DNA of 64,000 bases from Hevea brasiliensis (lineage: Eukaryota; Streptophyta; Magnoliopsida; Malpighiales; Euphorbiaceae): assembly GCF_030052815.1 (NCBI RefSeq), contig NC_079500.1, forward strand, positions 7,462,298 to 7,526,297. Direction: 5' to 3'. The position numbers were made by a program, and so were the translations under genes. Each line of letters opens with the position of its first letter. Within the stretch, counting starts at the first letter, position 1. Shown here piece by piece: positions 34,877-46,702 of this stretch. Below the pieces are notes generated by a model that worked only from the letters and a program-made list of their open reading frames with translations, was not told the origin of the DNA and did not search any database.

Positions 34877-36425
34877 TTAGTCTTGAAGCTGCATCATGAT
34901 ACCTGGATCACTAGGATTGATCTGTATTCGGTCACTGGTTTCATCTTTAGCCATTTGGCGTAGCCGGCATTCCTTGCTACAGAATGAATCTCCTCTGCAA
35001 AAATTTCACGTTACAGAAAAGCATGTGAAAGAATCTAATACATTGCTCCATTTTCGTTTCAGGGTTAGCTTCACACAATCTACCATGAGGCCACTAATTA
35101 AGCAATAATTAAATATTTGATTTTTAGAAAATATAACCAACCAAACAAAGCCTTAATTATTGTATTATAGGGATTAATCGTATAATGAGACATATTTAAT
35201 TTATAGTAATTCATTTAAATTTAATCTCACAAATAGAACTTCTAATAATAGTCATTTAAAAGCTAAAACTCAATCCAATACTATTATTTTCTTAGTTAAT
35301 TATACAGCATACTGATGAAATGTCAAATTACAAATTTATGATGATTTACATATTTATGGTTCAAAAATAAAAATCAACAAAATATTTATTTATTAAGAAC
35401 ATTTATATTTAATAAAATTATAAAAGAATATAGTAATTCAATTTGATTTGGTTAAGCTTCTATTTTATAAATTTCAAACCACAAGTAATTAAATAAAGGG
35501 AAATTTACGATTTGGTCTGATTTTGGAAAATTAATTATTTAATCCCTAGGTTTTACGCTATATTTCACTTTAGTCTCTTAATTTTGAGAAGTTAATTATT
35601 TTGTCCTTTTACTTTTACTATATAGAAAAATTTAATTCCTATAATTTTAATATATAAAACAATTAAGTCTTCCTATCAATGGATGAAATTATTATAAATA
35701 TTAAAATTATTATAAAAATTAAAATTATAGGAACTAATTATAAATATTAAAATTATTATAAATATTAAAATTAAATAGACTAAATTATTTTATGTATTAA
35801 ATTATAAGAACTAAAGTGTAATACAGTATAAAACCTAAAAATTTAAGGACTAAAATATAATATATTACAAAATTCAGGAACCAAATTGTAAATTTTCCTT
35901 GAATAAATCTACTTGGTTAATGAATTTTTTTAAAAATATTCTTTGAATATTTCTTTTTTGATTTTTCCATGCCCATAAGATGTTTGATATAAGATAAAAC
36001 TCCAATGGAAATTAGAAGGAAGAATTTGAACAGGAGCTTCGATCAATTGGAGAGATAAAAGAGTGACGACTAACCTGTACATGAATATGTCTCTGTGATC
36101 ACCCAAAGGTTCCTCGCAAAGAAAACAAGTTCCCCGAACATCAAAAAACGTCCTTCGAGATCTTGTACGTGAAACTGAAGATTTTGATGAGCTGCTCGGA
36201 AATAATACACTATTGCTACTCACCCAACCAAATGGCTGAGAGAGGAATGGCTGTTTCGTCCCTAAGATTTCAGCTTCCAAGTCTGCAACAAAAGTTAAGA
36301 AGGTTTGTATAGAACCATAAAATTTTTAAGATCAACCCACAAATTCAGTTGCTAAACAAATGAATAGCATTAAATAGCAAGCACATAGCTAAGAAGAAGC
36401 TTGATATACCTTGAAGTCCAGACAT
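34877..36425 (-). CDS. FLZ-type (FCS-like) zinc finger protein, three exons, 113 aa
   Basis: Assembled from splice sites. Exon 1 is 36425-36410 (MSGLQ plus one base; donor G|GTATATC). Exon 2 is 36282-36075 (acceptor TTTGTTGCAG, donor TACAG|GTTAGT). Exon 3 is 34994-34877 (acceptor ATTTTTGCAG, stop TAA). The 342 nt read without a stop. The FLZ domain spans exons 2-3: TCFLCEEPLGDHRDIFMYR, then GDSFCSKECRLRQMAKDE. It shows the CX2C, the IFMYRGD core and the FCSxxCR signature, all cysteines present. A Ser-rich stretch precedes it. FLZ proteins are plant-specific adaptors that bind the SnRK1 energy-sensing kinase. Intron 2 (1080 bp) holds a MITE. The stop lies about 130-220 bp before the NB-LRR start on the same strand. 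Confidence 0.88.
35498..35898. mobile_element. MULE-like MITE in intron 2 of the FLZ gene (401 bp)
   Basis: The left end is GGGAAATTTACGATTTGGTC. The right end in reverse complement is GGAAAATTTACAATTTGGTT, giving terminal inverted repeats of 20 or more bases. It is flanked by near-identical 9-mers TTAAATAAA (35489-35497) and TTGAATAAA (35899-35907), fitting a 9-bp Mutator-type duplication with one change. The interior is AT-rich with short repeats (AAATATTAAAATTATTATAA) and no ORF. Confidence 0.75.
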
Positions 36426-37200
36426 TTTGATGTTCTGGTAACGAAGAGCTCTTCGACAACTTTCTTTTTCCAATTTTTCAGCTTTTGCTGTTTGTTAAGG
36501 GTCGCAGGCTTTGAGCTCCTTTGCAGGCAGGCAAATTTAGAAAACTCACTCTTTATCTTACTCAAAAAGCTTTAGGGTACATAAAAACATCTCCAAAACA
36601 TAAAAATAATAAATATGGCAAAACATTAAATTTAGAAACCATTTCAAATTCATACCTATTTGATTTTATTCTTTCTTTTCAGAAAATGGGATAGATAACT
36701 GAGAGATCTCATTGAGAGTTCAGCTGAGAGATCTCATTAAGAGTTCAGCTGTTCTTGGACTGTTCAAGGTAGACTTTTGTTTGGAAGAGATGAGAAATGA
36801 GCCAATGAGATAAAGAAGGAAAGAAGAAAAATTTTATTTCTCAATTTTTTTGGATGGGAAAAATAATATAAAAAAAGTATAATAATTATTTTTTAGAAAT
36901 TTATTTAATTCCAAACCACACAAAATAACTTTTTTCTTTATTTTTTTTTATTTAATTTCCCTTAATTTCTCTTCTGTAATTAACATCCAAACAAGGGTTA
37001 TGGACAGTAACAAGGGTTAAAAGACAAGAAATAAAATAAAAGTTAATCTTTCTCGGATAAATTTCAAGGGAAAAACGAAAGGGCGGAACAATGGTGAATG
37101 AAGAACAACCCAAGAAGAAGAGAAAAAAAAAAAATACAGACTGCTTTCTCTGCTTCACAGGTAAAATGATTGGCTATATTCCAACGAGGTGATTGTTTTC
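36426..37200 (-). promoter_or_regulatory. upstream region of the FLZ gene
   Basis: Contains a small direct repeat (GAGAGATCTCATT..GAGTTCAGCTG at 36700-36750) and pyrimidine/purine-rich stretches. No clear TATA box and no ORF seen. The FLZ 5' UTR must start here. Confidence 0.4.
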
Positions 37201-38731
37201 GAACCTTACCCTCTGTTTGGATACAAAACGATGGGAGGGAAAATAAACTGAGGAAAATATTTTTTATTTTTTATTTAAAAATAAAAAAAATAATAAAAAA
37301 ATAAAATTTAATTTTTTTTATTTAAGAAGAGATGAAAGAAGAAAAAAATGTATTATTTTTTTCAATTTATTATTTTACTCTTAATTTTATAAATAATTTA
37401 AAAAGTTAAAATAAAAAAATAAGGATATATAGATAATTTTTTTTAACCAAATATATTTTTTCTTTTTATTTAGTTTATTTTTTTTCTAAATTAAAGTGAA
37501 AATAACAAATTTAAAATAAATATTATTTTCTTTCTCTTAATATTTTTCTTCTACTTTCAAATATAAAAAAGTCACTTTATTTTTCATCATGTATTTTATT
37601 TTCTCTCCCCTTTTATATGTATCCAAACAAAGGCTTAAAGCTAAAGGAACAGATAAAAAGTTGTCAAAATCAATCATATGCCAGAATTCCACACCATTTT
37701 TTTATTATGTGGAATTATATTTGTGTAAAATCCGTAACAAAAATGATAAAAACTTATCGTTAATAATGATAATCTCATTGGTCTTTAGATTTTCCTTCAC
37801 GAAATTTTTTAAAAAAAATTACTATTTTTTTATAAAAATAAAAAATAAATCATTAAAAAAGGCTCTAAAATAGTGATAGCACTCCATTCAATTGAAGCCT
37901 AATGAACGAATTTAGATAATATATAATTAAATTTGAGATAAATTTAAATTTAAAAAGTAATATCCTTTTACTATTGAATATTTGTTATTTAAATTTATTT
38001 ATATAAATAATAAATTAAATATAAAATACATATTTTTATAATAATATTTATAAATTTTTATGTATTATTTTTTAAATAAATAGAATTTAAATATTTTATA
38101 AAATTATTAAATTTTTAAAATATAAATTATTAATGAAAAATATTTTTATATAAATTATTAATTAAAATATATAAAATTAAATAAATTTAAATATTTTTAA
38201 ATAATAATAATTAAATTTAGAATAAATTTAATGATAAATAATAAATTTTAATAAGATTTAAGATAGGTTCAGATATAAAATATATTAATTATATAGATTC
38301 AGATATAAAATATATTAATTATATTCAAATATAATAATTTTTATTATAGCCTGCTCATTATTATCTTTAAATTTCACAATAAAATTAAATTTAAATTAAA
38401 CAATACAATTTTTACCATCTAAAATGTTTCGATTTAAATAAGCATTTCATTGTTTATTGCGCCTTTCCTTGTCTCTAAGTACTTAAAAAAAATCCTTTAA
38501 CATTATCTTTGTCCCTTCTCTTGTATGACATGGTAGAGTTTCTTATTAAAAAAAAAAAAAGTTTGGTATCCTTTTTTTTTCATCAAAATAAAAAGATTTT
38601 ATTTATATAATAAGAGTATAAATAAATGCAAAATTTATAAAATAAAAAACATCAAATTGCTTACACAGTTATAAAAAAGCTTGCAGAAATAAAAAAAAAA
38701 AAAAAAAAACCTTCTTATAAAGACCTAGAAA

Positions 38732-38800
<69 letters not shown>

Positions 38801-39719
38801 TTCTCCATTATCTATAAATTGATGGTATCATATAAACTCATATTAATATTTGTTTGAAATCATTTTATCCACCAAATAAGTTAAGGTAAAGAAATTTAAG
38901 AAAATGTGAATATAATTCTTCTCACAAATTTAAAAATCCCACGAAGAAGATAGAAATAAAAGTATTATATGGTCATCTCCACCCAAAAAGGAAAAACTAT
39001 ATATTAATTATATTTTATTTAATATAATTAAATTAAAATTTATTAATATATATTTTAATTGAGATATGTGTAAAATATAATCATATTTATTATTAATATA
39101 AATCTATTTCAAAAGAATATCTAAATATTTATTTTTTATGGTAATTTCATCCTAATGCAAAGTTATAACATGTGAGAGAGTATTTAGTTTATCTATTGGA
39201 TATAACTGATGATTGATAAATACCTAAATAAATGAATTAATGTGTTTGATAAATTTAAAAAATAAAATTGATAATTAATGGATAACTTATATAATATTTT
39301 TCGGCTGTAGTTTATATCAGTTTTATTTTTAAAATTATTTTAATATATTAATGGTTAATTTAGTTTTATTTTTTATTTATACTATATAATTTTTTTTTCA
39401 TTTAATTCAAAAATTAATATTATTTATACTTTTATTTTATTTATTTATATTTTGATATCTTAATTAGCACATTATAATTCTTTTTAAATATTTTTTATTA
39501 ATAATATAAAATATTTATTTATTATAAAAAATATATTTCTTTTACATATAAGAACTTAAAATTAATTATAAATTTTTTAATAAATAATAATAATTAATTT
39601 ATGATATAATAATAAATTAATAATTATATACTTATATATTTATTTTAATAATAAAATAAATTATACCGCATGCGTCCTTATTTTTATTCATTGTCCCCGT
39701 GCTTAAAAAAGGAAGAAAA
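37201..39719. other. AT-rich intergenic region
   Basis: Low-complexity A/T DNA with a tandem doublet (CAGATATAAAATATATTAATTATA at about 38268 and 38300) and a TA run at 38736-38797. No gene recognised on either strand. Confidence 0.6.
38736..38797. repeat. (TA)n microsatellite
   Basis: Continuous TA run of about 60 bp. Confidence 0.96.
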
Positions 39720-40061
39720 AAAAAAGGTGGGGTGGGGGGGGGGCGACTTCTGCCTCCGTCTCTAAGACTCCGTCTCCTTTGCCCAGTTCATTGATGTGAG
39801 CTCAATTGCCAGTGGCATTAGCTTTGCCGGGATTCATATACAGCTTTGGGCTTTCCCTTTTCCACTTCTTTTTTCAAGTTTAAGAAATTTTCTCTGTTTT
39901 TTTTTTTTTCCTTTTTTTAACTCAGTTCAAATTCTGTAGTTATGAGCAAAAAGGTCAATCCATGGAAAGTCTAGCCTAAACTATCGAACCGGTACTCCAA
40001 TACAAGCTCTTAGGTAAGATTAGCTTCCTTTTGCCATCTTGTAATTAATTTTTGGCTTCAA

Positions 40062-41423
40062 ATGCCAGGAAAGAAGAAGAAAAGAAAAGGAGTAAGGCTG
40101 TCCGCCGTGGAATCCCAAAATCACAGTGTCAAACGCCCAAGAACATCCAAAGGTAACTTCGCAATTCCCTCCTCTTTGCCTACTGCTAGACATTGGGTGT
40201 TACCTACTGCCGAAATGAAAAGAAATAAAGCAAGAGTTGAAGCTCGAAAAATGATTTAAACTCGGTATTTGGATGTGTTTACACTTAAATCTTTGAAGAT
40301 ATATGATGAAATGCAGACTCTGTTAGATGCTTTAGATTGGGTGCGATTTGCACATAAGCAGGAACTGGTTTACCCCATTCTAGTGCAAGAATTTATGGCC
40401 TCCCTGTTCACTAATAAGCATAAGAATGCCTTGGATAATGACTTAACAATCAATTTTAGATGCCTTAGTCAAGATAGGGTGCTGTCTATGGATAATTTTC
40501 ACCATATATTCGGCTTTCCACCTGATGGTTTGTTCAAAATACCCACTAGCCAAAGGGACTATAATGGGTATGAATTTTGGCAGCAAATTGCACCTTCAGC
40601 AGGTACTTTCAAATCGGGGCACAGTAAGGCCTCTAAGATTGAGAGTCATTCCTTGAGATTGCTTCAGAGATTAATTACAAATACAAATTTGGGAAGAGGA
40701 CCTAGTGTTGGTACAATGTCTTAGTATGATTTATTCTTTTTTTGGTGTGCAAAAACTGGTAAAAGAGCTTCACCTGGTTATTATTTTTGCCGTCATGTGA
40801 TCCGCCAAACTACTAGGGGTACTGGTAACATTGTATTTAGAGGTTTGGTCACACCCATTGCACATTATTTTGGCTTTAATCCTCAAGTTCACAAGTGTGC
40901 TGCTGTTCCAACTGGTTTGCTATTTTTGGATGGACCTCATTTGGCCAACCAAAAATTTTGTATCAAAAATCAAGCTACCCAGCTGTATGAGATTCCTGCA
41001 CCAACCGCACCACCACCTGGCTCTCCCACTGCAATTAGCTCCTCCTCAGCATCTGAGAAACCATCCGAGCAGCCTTTTACACAACCTCCACGCCAGGCTC
41101 CACCAGCTGCCCAACCTGCTTCATCAACAGCTTCTGGACCATCCATGGCAACCCTTTTGACATTCATGGAGAATCTTAGTGATGAGATCTATTCTTTTCG
41201 GCAAATGACGGATGTCTCTTTTCAAACATTAAGGGATTTAGCTAATATATATTTGGATAGAAGTGCTGAAATGCAAGACGAGTTGAAAGTCATGCGAGCT
41301 AAGCTAGAGCAGATCGAAACAAACCAAGCACTGATTTTGAGCATCATCTCTCCGCAGCAACCACCAAAAGCACCACCACCTCCACAAGATGGCAAGGGCA
41401 AAGGAGTTCTCATACCTGACTGA
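40062..41423 (+). pseudogene. Athila post-pol ORF (ATHILA ORF-1 / putative plant transposon protein type), two nonsense codons
   Basis: One frame of 453 codons broken by TAA (40257-40259) and TAG (40722-40724). Basic N-terminus (MPGKKKKRKGVR), then the conserved core: YPILVQEFMASL, INFRCLSQDRVLSMDNFHHI, FGFPPDGLFKIP, SPGYYFCRHVI and IAHYFGFNPQ. A Pro/Ser/Ala-rich spacer follows, then a C-terminal coiled coil (MQDELKVMRAKLEQIE). It matches the frame at 62893 across the core, which confirms both as the same element gene. The position after pol is where Athila elements carry their env-like gene, but no transmembrane segment is visible, so an envelope role is not supported. Function unknown. Confidence 0.82.
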
Positions 41424-43387
41424 CCAGCTTTTACTCTCCATTTACATTTCATGTCTTTAATTTCGTTGCTTAATTAATTAGTATTTTGAACTTATTTAGT
41501 TAATATTTTGCTTGTGTTGTTTTTCTTTTACTTGAACCATTTACTTATTCAGTTTTTTTTTAATTCCTCATAAAATACATTTTTCTTTTATATCTTTAGT
41601 ACATTGCTCACTTGCTTTGATTTGCTACTTCGGATTTACACTTGATGGTTATATTTTTGAGCTTAACCTTCCTATTCCAACTTTTTGAGTTTAATTGATT
41701 TAATGGATTCCATTGCACTGTTTCTTTTGCAATGAGTGCAGCAGCTGTCCAAATTTTCTTTAATTAAATTGGCTGCACTTCAATGAGGTAACAATTCTCA
41801 TCTCAGCTTATGTCACTTTCAACACAAGTTGTGCCATCGCTTATGCAACAGGGTAATAATTCTTTATGCACATATAGCCAAATTAGCCCATTCCTTGCAC
41901 TCTTTTAACATTGAGGACAATGTTCATTCTGAGTATAAGGGAGAGGGTAAATTTTTTGCAAAAATTATTTTTCCTTTTTTTTCATTTGCATATAGTAACA
42001 TACTCATTCATTACTTCATACTTGTACATATTCACTTATATACACTACATATAGCTTCATATACTTAGTTATGCATACTTAGTTACATATAGGTTGACTA
42101 TACATTTACACTCATGCATTTCATTTATTCATTTAAAATTTTTTTTGGATTTTTAAACCAGTCTTTGAATTCCATAAGCCACTTATTCAAGCAATCCAAC
42201 TTGCTTTTAGATGGTTAGTGGAATGAAAGTTCCAGCTGGGTACAAAGTCTTAAGCATTATTCTTTCTCTTACTTAATAGCTGAAAATTAATACATTCATC
42301 TAGGTATGCAGATTCTGATTAGTTATTTTGAGTTTTGAGTGTCTGAATAAGCCTTTAAGGAAGAAAATGGTCATTGTCGTCTCACCATTCCTAGAACAAG
42401 CATCCTAGATTTTTCAAAGCGAAATTTTTAACTTGCATTTGATAAGAATATGATTTAGGCATTCCTTCATACTTTAAACCTCACATTTAGCCTTAACCTA
42501 CCTTAATTTCATTTCAACCCTTGCAAACCCCCTTGAACCTTAAGTCCCTAATTTCTCTGGAACCCAATCATTTACCTAGCCATAAAACCTAAACACTACC
42601 ACCTATTTATGAGAATAATATTTTAGCAATCAAGTGCATAAAAAAAATAAAATAAAATAAAATAAAAATAAAAATAATAATAATGATATTAAAAAAAAAA
42701 AAGGTCACCAAAATATCCCAAAGGTAATTTTGGGTGTGACATGAAATAGGGATGCATACAAAATAAAATATATATTATAAAAGTAGTCCCTTTATTGTGA
42801 TAGCACTTGAGATTCATTGTGAATTTCTTTCCTCTTGATAAAAAAAATTCTATTGAAAAAAAAAAAATGGATGCACTTTGAGTTTCATGATTAATATTAT
42901 TCTCATATTTTGTTTACCTTATTCTCTTTCTTTGTTAACCACAATTTTGCCCTATTGGACCCCATTACAACCCTTAAAAAGACCTAATGATTCTTGGAAA
43001 AATGCTTGTTACATTAGTGGAGTTAGATCTTTTATGCTTGCATATGGGTTTGGCAATATAATCGTCCATACATTACTCACCATCTATTTGAGACACATTG
43101 GCTATCTATTTCATTTAGGTTTGTTTTGGCATAATTGACTCTTGTAGCTGATTGGTATTTGTTGCTTGGGTTGATTGGTTAATTCTTAGCTATTCTGTAA
43201 TTGTTGAGAGTGATTGCTTCATTCTTTGTGCTTCGCTGGTGGGAACTTGGAATGTTGGTGGCTAGGGATAAGTTGGTGGTTTGGATTAGTGATTTTTGTG
43301 TTTTCAAAGACTGATTCTATTCCCTTCCAAATGAGTTTTAATGAAATTTTGCTTGGGGACAAGCAAGAGTTTGAGTATGGGGGAATT
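41424..43387 (+). other. non-coding 3' region and polypurine tract of the truncated Athila element
   Basis: No credible ORF. At 41907-41924 lies AACATTGAGGACAATGTT, a perfect 7-bp stem with a 4-base loop, followed by the purine-rich ATAAGGGAGAGGG (41936-41948). A homopolymer-rich patch runs 42640-42700. The true polypurine tract is GAGTATGGGGGAATT (43373-43387), directly before the LTR; it primes second-strand synthesis. Confidence 0.7.
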
Positions 43388-44884
43388 TGATACATGCATT
43401 TTAGATCATCATTTAGGTGTAATTTTTGCACATAATTTACCCTTGTTCATAACTATTATTATAGATATTCGCATATATTTAGTCAATTTTATAATTTTCA
43501 CACTTCTTAGTCTAATTTTTGGAATTTATTTGTTTTGTAGGCTAAATTTGGAGAAATTTGGTGTATTTTGATCAAAGTAGCCATTTAGAGGAGATTAGAG
43601 TTGAATTGCAAAAATTTTTGAAGTTGAGTAAAAAAATGGCCGAGAGTTACACAACCTGCAGCACAACCAATTTAGCTTAGTCGTAGGTTGTGTCGATCGT
43701 CAGATATTCAGGCAGATTGTTACACAACCCGCGACACAACCCGCGACACAACCGGTTCAGCTTATGTCGTTTTCACTGGAAATGGCTGACGTGGCATTTG
43801 CGTTACTCTGATTTTTTACCTCACTTTCTCTGGAACCTTCCCCCTTTTTACCCATTCTAGGGCAGACCCCTAACCCATATAAAGTCTCCTTTATCATTTT
43901 CTTTCCATAAGGAGGAAGGGAGGCATTTTTTTTTTGGCAAGAAAAGAAAGAGAGAAAGAGGGAGCACATGAAGCATTTCTGCAGTAGCAGCAGCAGGGGG
44001 CTCTTTCTGCACTTTCCAGCAGCAGCTTCAGCAGCATTCTTCTGGGTTTTTCTACTCCTTAGCTTACATTTCCATTATTTCTTCATTTATACATTTGGGT
44101 TTGTTTAGAAACTATGATTAGTGAGTAGTTGTTTGAGATTCTAGAGATGGGTTTGTAAATATTGTTTTGTATTGTGGTTTTGAACTGATTTAGTCATTTA
44201 AATGAGGATTGTTACATTTTGATTTATTGCTTGTGTGCTTATTGCCTTGCTTGATGAATGGGCCCTTATTAAGTTAAGCTTTAATCCTTAATAGATTGAC
44301 TGAAAAGTGAATATTTGGTATAGATAATCTTGCAATAAACTTGGTTTTCTTGGTGTTAGAGATAAGCTAAGAGAATTAAGGGGATTTTCCAAAATCAATT
44401 AGAGCTTTAATTGGGTTTTTGTTAGGTTTGAAATACCGTGAAAACAGGGTTTGATTTAATGAAAACCAACTTTGAAATGCTTGAAAAAGGTTTCAAAAAT
44501 TTAAGAATTGATTTCCCTCAAAATTGCAATTCACATGTGTTTGGCTAAATTAGGGATAAACCACATGCAAACAATATTGAAAATCCAATCTCTAGAATCA
44601 CTTTAATTTTTATTGAATTTAGATTTAATTCCTCTCAATTTCATAAATAGAAATTTCAAATTAATTTTTGGTAATCTAGTTTAATTAATTTTAGTTAATT
44701 GTTTGATTTAGTTTTAATTCCTCAAATACCAATTTTAATTCCAAATTTCATTTTACATCTTTAAATTTTTTCATTCTAATTAACTTATACTTTTATTTTC
44801 GATTTAAGCACAATTCCTTGTGGGATCGATATCATTTTTAAAACTATACTACTGTGACCCGTGCACTTGCGGAACACACTATCA
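43388..44884 (+). repeat. 3' LTR of the truncated Athila element (1497 bp)
   Basis: Starts TGATACATGCATTTTAG after the PPT and ends CTTGCGGAACACACTATCA. The 3' segment GACCCGTGCACTTGCGG and GATCGATATCATTTTTAAAACTA match the corresponding ends of the other two Athila LTRs, while most of the rest is diverged. Inside are repeated ACACAACC units (43650-43760). The flank after it is ATAATCACG. Confidence 0.88.
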
Positions 44885-45280
44885 ATAATCACGAAAATCC
44901 CTTAAATCTGAGCTGACTTTCAAAATATGTATACTGGTCTGCTTCGATTGAGAGAACAGGAGAAGTCTACTGTGGATCAATGGCTAAAGAATTAAGAAAA
45001 AGGGAACAGATATAATTATATGTAAAAAGTAATTATTATATATATAACAGTTATATTATAATAATTAATTATAATAAATCTCATATAAATTTCGTCATAA
45101 TTAATTATTATAATATATGCATTATATATACATTGATTGAATTGAATAAATTCTCAAAACAAGATATTTGGTATTGTTTCACACCTCCTAAGTCCTGACC
45201 TCCGTTTCTCTTAGACCATTTACAGTTTTATGAATCCCAAATGAATTTAAATCGCATAAAAAAAATCTGGCAAAAAGCTC

Positions 45281-45338
<58 letters not shown>

Positions 45339-45837
45339 GAAAATTAAATGATGATATAATTCTGCAAAATGGATCTCTCTTGCAGCGACAGTGAATCAAG
45401 GAACAGGCTTGCAATTTTCAAAGAGATTTCGAACGTACGTTGAACTAGTACAACGAACGAAGAGATTATTTAGTACAATCATAATTTCTTGTTAATATTT
45501 AATATGAAATAGTAAATTAATCAGGAAATAATAATTAAATATAAAATGATAGTATTATTTAAAAAAAAATTCAATATAAATATAAAACTAAATTTGATGA
45601 GATCAATTATAATTTAATTGTTATTTTATGATTGGTTATCCATTTCATGTAGGGTATCCTACATGAAATTACCATTGTCTAATCTAATTTTCCTAGCGAA
45701 TGGGCTTTGAAAGAAGTATTACCGTGATTGTAGAGAAATTTTGTAAAATTGCGAGAAATTATGTAAAATTGCCAGCTAATTATAGGTTGATACTTAAAAA
45801 TACACACACATATATATATATTAAAAAAAACTTATTT
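44885..45837. other. intergenic spacer
   Basis: AT-rich with an ATT microsatellite at 45281-45338. No gene seen. Confidence 0.6.
45281..45338. repeat. (ATT)n microsatellite
   Basis: About 19 copies of TTA/ATT. Confidence 0.96.
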
Positions 45838-46454
45838 AATAGTTAATATATTTTGAGACCCATTTACTTTTAAATTATTATATATTATTAGATTGTCATT
45901 TTATATAAATTATCTTATAAAAAATTATAGGAATATTATATAATTTCTCATTAAAAAATAATAAAAATGTACATGAATCTGTCTCATATATACACTCTAA
46001 TATTTAATTTCTTAAATAATAATTAAAATTAGTTTGATTAATACTAAAAAATATATATTACAGCATAATTGGATCATTTTCTTAGAAATTATATATATTA
46101 TGAAAATTATTTATTTAATTACCATTATATTTGTTCATAAGATTTTATGGTAAATCATAAAAAATTATGTTAAAATTATTTTAACACTCTTAATTTCTTA
46201 TAATTATCATTAATTATATATTACATGACTAAAATAATTTTAATTTTTCTTCTTTATATAAAAAAACCTCTTAATTTAAAAGTTCATAAGAATAGTTTAT
46301 CTCTAATAAATTCTCACACGTAAATGTCTAGTAGGATTTAAGCACAAATAAACATAAATCCATTTTATTAGGTGTTAAAATATTCAATTTAAAAAATATA
46401 AGTACTCAGGATATAAATTTTTTGGTAATATCAAAAAACAACTCAACTTAAAAA

Positions 46455-46456
<2 letters not shown>

Positions 46457-46501
<45 letters not shown>
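46457..46501. repeat. (TA)n microsatellite
   Basis: TA run at the same place in the block as the run at 50148-50184; copy A has a shorter one (about 13241). Confidence 0.93.
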
Positions 46502-46503
<2 letters not shown>

Positions 46504-46702
46504 TACAATAAGTGCATTTTTTTATTAACATGCCTTTATGTACTGTATTATAAATTTTCTAAAATATTTATTTTAAAATATTTATATCGTAATACAAATG
46601 TATTTTATATCTGTGTTTTTCATAATAATGTGAGTATAAGATATATTTAAAATTATAATGATTAAAATAATTTTTTATGATTTTATAAAATGTTATAGGT
46701 AA

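Larger units (their letters stand above)
39720..44884 (+). mobile_element. 5'-truncated Athila-type retrotransposon: post-pol ORF, PPT and 3' LTR
   Basis: Order: a GC-richer leader from about 39720, the post-pol ORF (40062-41423), non-coding DNA, a polypurine tract ending GGGGGAATT at 43387, and an LTR (43388-44884) with TGATA...TATCA ends. No gag or pol is present upstream, so the 5' part is missing. The left border is uncertain because AT-rich DNA resumes before about 39720. The ORF has the same fold signature as the one at 62893 but is clearly diverged, so this is a different Athila subfamily. Confidence 0.75.

Noticed and set aside
39726..39745. G-quadruplex in a G-rich run
   Set aside because: Only one or two separated G runs of enough length; more likely a slippage tract near the edge of a retrotransposon fragment.
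40797..41423. Separate proline-rich gene
   Set aside because: Same frame as 40062-40724 and homologous to the continuous frame at 62893; it is the 3' part of one broken ORF.
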